Shown here one piece after another: positions 58,210 to 64,000 of a stretch of DNA of 64,000 nt. The DNA is taken from NCBI RefSeq assembly GCF_000022325.1, contig NC_012034.1, positions 1,692,501 through 1,756,500 on the forward strand. Reading direction: 5' to 3'. Each line of letters begins with the position of its first letter. The stretch's first letter is position 1. The position numbers and the translations under genes are program-made. The stretch is from Caldicellulosiruptor bescii DSM 6725 (GTDB taxonomy: Bacteria; Bacillota; Thermoanaerobacteria; Caldicellulosiruptorales; Caldicellulosiruptoraceae). The notes below the pieces were generated by a model. The model had not been told where the DNA came from and did not search any database. It saw only the letters and a list, made by a program, of their open reading frames with translations.

Positions 58210-58719
58210 TTAATATAAATAAAAACCTGCGTTTATTTCGCAGGTTTCAAATACATTTTCATTTATATTATCCAACTTTTCTTGAAAAGTAAATTCAAAC
58301 TTTGTAACCTCATTCAAATCTAAGCCTTTACCCACATTAATTCTTTCCAATAGCCTATTTTTCACACTCTTAAAAATTTCATATAACCAATCAATTATTT
58401 CATATGAATCGTTATTTTCCATCGCATCTTCTAAATAGAACATGTAATAATCAATAACAGCATCAAAATTTTCTACATGCTTTCCATATCTCTGAACAAC
58501 TTCAATTAAATCATTTAAATATTGCTTCCCTTTTTCTTCAAACCATTCATCAAAAATCTCTTTTTCTTTAATGTCAATTTCCGGATTTTCAAAAATAAAT
58601 AAAAGTGACTTGAGATATAAAGCCAAAAAAGAAACCAATTTTAAATATTTTTTATCTGGACTTTCAAATAAAATTTCCATTTTATTTTTGATATATTCAA
58701 TGCTAACATAATTTTTCAT
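58210..58719 (-). CDS. unrecognised helical protein
   Basis: A 169-aa, acidic, all-helical protein (starts MKNYVSIEYIKNKM). ATG at 58719 has AGGTGA 6 bases upstream; the GTG/ATG eight codons earlier overlaps this ribosome site. Its last codons form a perfect terminator hairpin, then TAA. The frame is open beyond the stop for 81 codons. No recognised domain. It is in the right-hand accessory block. Confidence 0.6.
   Translation of the reverse strand: MKNYVSIEYIKNKMEILFESPDKKYLKLVSFLALYLKSLLFIFENPEIDIKEKEIFDEWFEEKGKQYLNDLIEVVQRYGKHVENFDAVIDYYMFYLEDAMENNDSYEIIDWLYEIFKSVKNRLLERINVGKGLDLNEVTKFEFTFQEKLDNINENVFETCEINAGFYLY
58223..58247 (-). terminator. terminator inside the end of a coding region
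   Basis: AAACCTGCG / CGCAGGTTT, 9-bp perfect stem, 7-base loop, followed on the minus strand by TTTATTTATA. It lies before the TAA at 58210. Confidence 0.75.
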
Positions 58720-59126
58720 TATAATCACCTGCTTTGCTTCCACGCCAGTTTGAAAAACTTATTGCTATTTAATTATATGCATAACGGAAAGCATTAGTCA
58801 ATAGTCGCCTACTAATATAATCGAAAATTTATTGTTAAATATTTTCAGGCTTGCTAATAATTTTAAAAACTATGCTTAGTACAATATAAAAATTCTATAC
58901 ATATCTATTATACCCTTGAAAATAACATCTAAACTATTCCATTTTTTATATTTAATCAATTTGATAGTTTTTCTATCCGTTGCTTTAATAAAATTATATT
59001 AATCTTGTTGATGAACAGCCAATGGAATATATTAGTTTCAATAAAATACCTCCTGGTCTAATTTGGATATTCTTTAAATATCTTTAAATATAATTTATAT
59101 GTACATTTTGTAACCCCAATAATAAG
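58720..59126. other. gene-free stretch
   Basis: 407 bp, very AT-rich. On the minus strand an isolated CCAGGAGGT near 59050 precedes only a 15-codon TTG frame or a 28-codon ATT frame; neither is convincing. There is no clear terminator after the methylase gene, repeat, or hairpin otherwise. Confidence 0.45.
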
Positions 59127-60377
59127 CTATATTTTTCTAAGTATAACTACTTTTTCTTTTAGCATAGTATTGTCTTTTTGCCCTTGAATATTAGATGGAC
59201 TATTTTTTAAGGGCATTCGTTTGTTAATAATATTACGTTCTAATGTATCAACCCAAACAAATCCAAAAAATTCAAACATTTCTTTAGTAATTTCATCTGT
59301 AGGAATTTCTATACCTCGAACTTTTCTATTCGCAACTACATAAACTGCATATCCTTTTTTTCTAACTAACTTAGTTAACTTCTTGATTGAATAAAAATAA
59401 TCATGAAAAAATCTTAGAACTTCTTCGGCTCTTTTACTATCCAATTGTAAAATTTTATTGAAAACAGAATTTAAAACAGGTAATTGGAATAAAATCGGAT
59501 CAAATTCTCCAATTTTTTTCTTTCCACCTAAACTTTCTTTATCAACATCATACTCCCATAAATTAAGCCACTGCAAAGAGAGTCTTGAAAATTGACCATA
59601 AGCAACTGTTGTCCTAGCATCTCCATAAGGCGGAGAGGTCAATATTAAGTCGACTGTTTCATTTTCTACTTCATCCAAATCTAAAATATTTTTGTGAAAT
59701 ATTTTTACATAATTAGAATTATTAGTAATTTCTCTGTACAAAAGTTTTTCCTCTGTTACTTTAAAGTCTCGTTCAAAAGTTTTCCAAACATCAGGATTAT
59801 GTTGTTTCAATTTTTCTTCTTCGAGTCTGTATAATTTAAATTCTGAATTACGAGTATTACTTACATTTCTTACTGTTTTAGCGAATACAAGTTTAAAGAA
59901 AAGTTTATATATATCTTGATCTACTACTTCAATAGCTGTTTTTAATCTTTGTAAGTTTATTTGAACTTCTTTTTTAAACCAAAAATCAATATTTTTAAAT
60001 TTAGGTAGCTCAAACTCTTTACCTTCAAGTTGCTGGTAAGCTTTAAAGATTTCTATAAAGAATTTTTCTAATTTAGATAATTCAATTTTCCCTATGTTAA
60101 TCTTAACATTGCTAATTAATATCGCCAAAGGATTTATATCAACGCCAATAGCATTTCGCCCATTTTTTAAAGCTTCATAAAGTACAGTTCCAGACCCACA
60201 AAAAGGATCAAGAACTATATCATTTTTCTTTGTAAAGCTTTGAATCAAAAATTCTGCTAATGGAGCTGGCATCATTGCTGGATAAGAATGAATACCATGA
60301 ACGGACTCTTTTATCTTGTAATCTTTAAAATCGATATCTACATTACTTAAAAATAAATCAAATTTCAAATTTTCCAT
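59127..60377 (-). CDS. DNA methyltransferase of a restriction-modification pair
   Basis: A 416-aa site-specific DNA methylase. SAM motif LDPFCGSGT at 56-64; catalytic TSPPY at 247-251. The TSPPY form is usual for N4-cytosine methylases but also found in some N6-adenine ones. About 180 residues between the motifs could hold the target-recognition part. ATG with AAGGTG 8 bases upstream. It follows the endonuclease gene by 15 bp, under the same promoter, so it should guard host DNA from that enzyme. Confidence 0.9.
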   Translation of the reverse strand: MENLKFDLFLSNVDIDFKDYKIKESVHGIHSYPAMMPAPLAEFLIQSFTKKNDIVLDPFCGSGTVLYEALKNGRNAIGVDINPLAILISNVKINIGKIELSKLEKFFIEIFKAYQQLEGKEFELPKFKNIDFWFKKEVQINLQRLKTAIEVVDQDIYKLFFKLVFAKTVRNVSNTRNSEFKLYRLEEEKLKQHNPDVWKTFERDFKVTEEKLLYREITNNSNYVKIFHKNILDLDEVENETVDLILTSPPYGDARTTVAYGQFSRLSLQWLNLWEYDVDKESLGGKKKIGEFDPILFQLPVLNSVFNKILQLDSKRAEEVLRFFHDYFYSIKKLTKLVRKKGYAVYVVANRKVRGIEIPTDEITKEMFEFFGFVWVDTLERNIINKRMPLKNSPSNIQGQKDNTMLKEKVVILRKI

Positions 60378-60392
60378 TTTATTTCACCTTGC

Positions 60393-61196
60393 TTAATTTT
60401 TTAAATCAGTTACTAATTCACCTAAGGGTCTTATATAACTCACATTGATAGGTTTTTTACTATCTTTGCTTTCCTCAACTATTTTATTATAACTTTCTGT
60501 TGGAAGATAAATAATTAATTTCTTTTCTTGAAATTCACATATTTTATTAAGTGGAACGTCTAAATCCAATGTAACAAAATAAAATCTTTGATTAACTGTT
60601 GCTTGTGGTACTTCTTGACGCCAACGTTCTCGTAAAGTTCTTTTACAAGTTATAAAAAAACATTTGTCAGGTTTTGTAAAAGCTTCAGCCACAGAAGGAA
60701 CAACAATATCAATATAACCAAGTCTTTGTTTATCTTCATTATTTGTTGGAATTTCCGATTTGATCCCATACAAACTAAGCAAAAATTTAATACTTTCCTG
60801 AAACTGCACACCAGCTCTTGCTTTTCTCATCTGTCCAATACTTTTTTCTAATAATCTTATAATTTCAATTGCTTCATTAAGTTCTTTAGACAGTAATCTA
60901 ATAAATTCGGTTGTTCCTTTTGTTTGAATAATATTTTTCCACTTTTCCAATACTTTTTCTGTTTTTTGTTTATTTTTAAACTTATTTTCAAAGAACAATT
61001 GCAAAGCTAATAAAAAAGCCTTCTGTTCATACTTCCTAAACATTTCAAGTCCGCGTTCATCAATAAAGCGCAATAAATACTCAAAATCTTTTTTCTCTTC
61101 AAACTTTTTTCTACAGTCCTCAAATAGTTGGGCTCTTAAACTCTTTGGTTCGGGAATTACACTTTTTGCTTTATCAATTATTTCTTCAAGTTTCAT
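60393..61196 (-). CDS. PD-(D/E)XK restriction endonuclease, EcoRII-like motif
   Basis: A 267-aa predicted type II endonuclease. GYIDIVVP supplies the metal-binding Asp. The TCKRTLRERWRQ segment resembles KTTCKDRWRQ of EcoRII/Ecl18kI-type enzymes, which recognise CC(N/W)GG sites. In those enzymes a Glu lies 13 residues after the Lys; here that position is Gln (VPQA). ATG at 61196 has GAGGG about 10 bases upstream; the GTG four codons earlier abuts the ribosome site. Family and target are inference from the motif; the MTase neighbour supports a restriction function. Confidence 0.75.
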   Translation of the reverse strand: MKLEEIIDKAKSVIPEPKSLRAQLFEDCRKKFEEKKDFEYLLRFIDERGLEMFRKYEQKAFLLALQLFFENKFKNKQKTEKVLEKWKNIIQTKGTTEFIRLLSKELNEAIEIIRLLEKSIGQMRKARAGVQFQESIKFLLSLYGIKSEIPTNNEDKQRLGYIDIVVPSVAEAFTKPDKCFFITCKRTLRERWRQEVPQATVNQRFYFVTLDLDVPLNKICEFQEKKLIIYLPTESYNKIVEESKDSKKPINVSYIRPLGELVTDLKN

Positions 61197-61226
61197 TTTT
61201 TTTAACACCCTCTATCTTCAGCATAT

Positions 61227-61256
61227 ATTATATCAGAACTTATATTCGAATATCAA
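61227..61256 (-). promoter_or_regulatory. R-M promoter with a 12-bp palindrome in its core
   Basis: Minus strand: TTGATA (61251-61256), 18 bases, TATAAT (61227-61232). ATATTCGAATAT, a perfect palindrome, occupies 61242-61253 between the boxes and overlaps the -35. It is placed like a repressor operator. The remainder of the 219-bp gap to darG shows nothing. Confidence 0.65.
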
Positions 61257-61415
61257 GAAAAAAGATTTAATTTTTTATTTTTGTTGATAAGTGCTGAAAT
61301 CTCCCTATTTTTTATATAAAAAAGCAACAAATCTTGATAACAAAGAGCAAATAAAATTAATTGTCTTTATAAAAGTGTCTTCTAACTTACAACTAAGTAT
61401 TTTACGCCTATCTAC

Positions 61416-62144
61416 CTATCTATCAAAAAATGATAAATTCTCATAGTGATTAGACTGTGATTTTTTTACTCTGTTATAGAGCTCAATAAATAATTTTTCA
61501 TACGTTTTATTACTTATTTTCTTTTCACTTTGCAAAAACTTTAACCTTTTTATTGGCATCTGTTTTAAAATAGCATCTCGAAGGTCGCGCCTCAATTTTA
61601 TTTCAGCTAAAAACCTATCGCCTTCTTCATTTAATATTCTTAACATCTCTCTCTCAATACCTTCAGCTTCTTCCAATTCGTCAAGACAAATATAAACAGG
61701 AATATCCACCTTTTTGAGGTATTCAACCATAACTGCTTTGACTTGCGACCAAGGCAACCTCCCTGCATTTGTTCCCAGTTTGGGAAATGCTATAGATTTT
61801 ATCTTCCACTCTTCGTAATGCTGAACAAAATACTCAAGTCCCATCTTAATCCACTCAATTTTTGAAGGATATCTCCAATGATATTTTGTCGGAAAATTAA
61901 CAATTTTAGTTCCATCTTTTGCAATATACAAATATGGTTCGCCAATTTTGACCCTATTATTTTTGCACCTAACAACGTAATCTTCGTACATCTCTGGATA
62001 TCTTAATTTGAATTCTAAGGCTATACCTGCTCCCATAACACCCATGCAATTGACTGTATTTACTATTGCATCAGCATTTGCGTTGAAAACAGTACCAGGA
62101 AATAATATAATATTTTCAATTCTCTCTATTGATTTCAAACTCAT
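61416..62144 (-). CDS. darG: DarG-type macrodomain antitoxin
   Basis: A 242-aa macrodomain protein that should remove ADP-ribose from DNA. Hallmarks: VNCMGVMGAGIALEFK (31-46) and NFPTKYHWR, in which K87 matches the catalytic Lys of characterised DarG. The C-terminal ~90 aa is a helical region that in DarG proteins can bind the toxin. ATG at 62144 has AGGGGA 9 bases upstream; the start at 62168 overlaps darT. It is 4 bp after the darT stop, so translationally coupled. Confidence 0.88.
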   Translation of the reverse strand: MSLKSIERIENIILFPGTVFNANADAIVNTVNCMGVMGAGIALEFKLRYPEMYEDYVVRCKNNRVKIGEPYLYIAKDGTKIVNFPTKYHWRYPSKIEWIKMGLEYFVQHYEEWKIKSIAFPKLGTNAGRLPWSQVKAVMVEYLKKVDIPVYICLDELEEAEGIEREMLRILNEEGDRFLAEIKLRRDLRDAILKQMPIKRLKFLQSEKKISNKTYEKLFIELYNRVKKSQSNHYENLSFFDR

Positions 62145-62148
62145 TGTA

Positions 62149-63798
62149 TTATTCCCCTTTGCTAACAATTATACTTTTCACAATTTTATTATCTACCATA
62201 TAGATTATTACTTCAACATCTTCTTTTTGAATATTATAATATTCTTGCTTCAATAATATTTTTTCAAAAGAAATAATTTTTCGTTCCTCTAAATCAGGAT
62301 ATTTTCTTTCATCATTTGACGTGTACAGCCAAGCACTGTGTTTACTAAACAAAAGACTTATATCTACAATCATTACCTCGAACAGAATCTGAATACCATT
62401 CACGCATGAATTAAAATTAATTTTTATATCTTTTACTTTAAATCTATCTAAAAATTCTTCCACACAAACGACGTTGTTCATCAATACCTCTAATTTTTCT
62501 GCACAAGAAAAATCTCCTTTTACGTTGTAAAGATCCACATATAAAAACATTCCATCGGTAGTTGAAATATTTAATGATTTTTCAATTCTAAAATTGCCAA
62601 AAGGGAGAATATTTCCCCTCTTATCGAGAAACCTTACCTCAATTTTATAATCTTCATGACGCCTCCAGGAATATAGTTCCAATTTTATTGAACTAATTCT
62701 CCTTTGTTTATTAAAATAAACATCAACTTCGTAATCCACAATAAAATTCACCATCTTTTCTTCTGAGTAATAATTCCTGCTTTTGTCTGAAAAATAATTT
62801 ATGTCTACACAAAACTTTTTATTCATACCAAACAAATTACTTGCTCTTTTAAAATCTGCTTTAGTTCGAAAAATCACTTTCTTCAAATATTTCAAAGATA
62901 CAGGTGTAGTACTTAACAATTCAGAATTTCTTCTGTTGACTATTTTATTCCTCTCAAAAGGTTCAATATATCCTTCATGAAATATTAAATCCCATTCCAT
63001 TGATTTAAAAAAAGCATATGTACAACCAATTTGGGTATACTTAACACTTGTTGCATTACCATTTGAAAATTCTGTGGTGTCAAGTAAAATCAATTCATCA
63101 TCAAATAACAAACACACAGGAATAGGCATATGAGCTTTCCCAATGTAAGCTGGAAGTTTTATTCCCTCATTTTCAAAAAGAGTCGGTGTATTGGGTCTAA
63201 AATAAAATCTGACCTTGTTTTTTACATCATAAGGTGCAATACTTAATACATTATGATCTGCTCCATCTGTAAATTGTAATCCTTTTTTTATACAATCCAC
63301 TCTGCTATACAAGAAACCCTCTTTAAAAATAGATTCTAAGTTAGTAAAATCTGTATAATGGTAAATTCCGAAACTTTTGTATTTCTGTCTAAGCTGCTCA
63401 ATAAAAGTTTTAAACATAAAATATGCTGGTTTGTATCCTTTTTTCTTCTGATAAAAATATCTTCTCTTAAATCTTTTCGAAATAAATAACTTCTTTGAAA
63501 AAACGATTGAAACCTTTTTCTGCATCCACTTATTTATTACATTTAATTTCTTAGTGGGAAACCTAACCGATTGAAAATATATCTCAAAACTTTTCATGCT
63601 GAAATTGAAAAACTCACCGTTCAAAAACTTTACAGTTACTAAGAAATCGCCCGCATTTTTTTTAAATGATTGTATTTTCCCCAATCCAAAGTTTTTATTC
63701 TTAACTTCTAAGCCTATAAAAATATTATTGAAATACTTAAACCTTTTAAAAATCTCATAAAATTCTTTGGCAGATATTTCTTTAACAATCTCATCCAC
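62149..63798 (-). CDS. darT: DarT-like DNA ADP-ribosyltransferase with long extensions
   Basis: A 549-aa toxin (DarT is usually ~210-240 aa). The DUF4433/DarT core is residues ~135-320: IYHYTDFTNLESIF (145-158, NAD pocket), RFYFRPNTPTLF (197-208), FSNGNAT (244-250) and RRNSELLS with catalytic E293. The N-terminal ~130 aa include a Tudor/SH3-like NFGLGKI stretch; the C-terminal ~230 aa is a beta-rich domain of unknown role. It is expected to ADP-ribosylate thymidine in ssDNA and halt replication unless DarG removes it. GTG start with GGGAGG 8 bases upstream. The upstream gene's end overlaps it by 8 bases. Confidence 0.85.
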   Translation of the reverse strand: MDEIVKEISAKEFYEIFKRFKYFNNIFIGLEVKNKNFGLGKIQSFKKNAGDFLVTVKFLNGEFFNFSMKSFEIYFQSVRFPTKKLNVINKWMQKKVSIVFSKKLFISKRFKRRYFYQKKKGYKPAYFMFKTFIEQLRQKYKSFGIYHYTDFTNLESIFKEGFLYSRVDCIKKGLQFTDGADHNVLSIAPYDVKNKVRFYFRPNTPTLFENEGIKLPAYIGKAHMPIPVCLLFDDELILLDTTEFSNGNATSVKYTQIGCTYAFFKSMEWDLIFHEGYIEPFERNKIVNRRNSELLSTTPVSLKYLKKVIFRTKADFKRASNLFGMNKKFCVDINYFSDKSRNYYSEEKMVNFIVDYEVDVYFNKQRRISSIKLELYSWRRHEDYKIEVRFLDKRGNILPFGNFRIEKSLNISTTDGMFLYVDLYNVKGDFSCAEKLEVLMNNVVCVEEFLDRFKVKDIKINFNSCVNGIQILFEVMIVDISLLFSKHSAWLYTSNDERKYPDLEERKIISFEKILLKQEYYNIQKEDVEVIIYMVDNKIVKSIIVSKGE

Positions 63799-64000
63799 TT
63801 TTATTTTCCTCCCAAGTGCTCTTTATCTCCTCATCATCAAAATCGACATATACGCCAAGGAGTTGATGTGGTTTTTCTCAAGGATTTGAAGTAAACTTGC
63901 AAGGTATGTGGTGTTGTGTTCAATGGTTTTTGAAGTAGAAATAACTCTTACTCCAGTAATACTTCCTTTTACCCACCTTATTACTTGTCATGCTGAAGCT
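63791..64000 (-). pseudogene. 3' end of an unknown gene with a -1 frameshift
   Basis: Cut by the right edge. One frame reads GSITGVRVISTSKTIEHNTT and LASLLQILEK; then after a run of five A the sensible frame moves by one base, continuing LLGVYVDFDDEEIKSTWEEN to TGA, which overlaps the darT start. The unshifted frame ends at TAA at 63823. This suggests a 1-base deletion or an assembly error. I do not recognise the protein. Confidence 0.5.

Noticed and set aside
59035-59055. Peptide gene after CCAGGAGGT on the minus strand
   Set aside because: The frames are 15 (TTG) or 28 (ATT) codons and show no sign of coding.
63823-64000. Programmed -1 frameshift at the A-run
   Set aside because: Only five A are present and the heptamer does not fit the standard X-XXY-YYZ slip site; an indel or error is simpler.

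Overview
The window comes from a low-GC, thermophilic, anaerobic Firmicute. The best guess is Caldicellulosiruptor or a close relative in the Thermoanaerobacterales. This rests on strong AT bias, clear GGAGG-type ribosome sites with frequent GTG/TTG starts, an H-NOX chemoreceptor with the residue numbering of the Caldanaerobacter protein, a TM1266-like hydrogenase-linked protein, and Firmicute-type flagellar and housekeeping gene blocks. Genus assignment is inference. I saw no rRNA, tRNA, CRISPR array or intact transposase.

Region 1 (1-18450) is a defence island read leftwards. It holds three parts. (a) A DUF499 ATPase - DUF3780 - DUF1156 methylase - PLD/SNF2 helicase operon, whose last gene runs off the left edge. 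(b) A NACHT NTPase with an N-terminal nuclease-like domain, followed in the same operon by an OLD/TOPRIM nuclease and a UvrD-like helicase, i.e. a Gabija-type pair led by a STAND ATPase. (c) A HEPN-motif protein and a NERD-domain membrane protein. Between (b) and (c) lies a frameshifted remnant of a second DUF499 gene, so the island has turned over.

Region 2 (18784-22890) has a DUF4846 lipoprotein and a small basic protein. Both recur as a decayed partial duplicate on the other side of a UPF0175/DUF3368 (PIN) toxin-antitoxin pair. A KaiC/RadA-like ATPase and a small HTH-like protein follow; the ATPase's ribosome site is buried in a perfect hairpin.

Region 3 (22900-57475) is mostly housekeeping: cysK; phasin-like protein, ubiB-type kinase and ligA; nif3 and trmK; a GT4/glycosidase-like pair; a CsoR-family regulator with thioredoxin; SIMPL, AraC and EamA genes; an H-NOX chemoreceptor; a lytic transglycosylase; ychF; larE-larB-larC behind guaB and an epimerase; lepB, mutS2, proBA, thpR, an MFS carrier, and flaG-fliD-fliS-flgN behind a sigma-D-like promoter.

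Region 4 (57600-64000) is a second accessory block: an orphan nucleotidyltransferase, unrecognised proteins, a two-gene restriction-modification system with a palindrome in its promoter, and a DarT/DarG toxin-antitoxin pair whose DarT is unusually long. A truncated, frameshifted gene lies directly upstream of darT at the right edge. The two defence blocks thus flank an ordinary chromosomal core.
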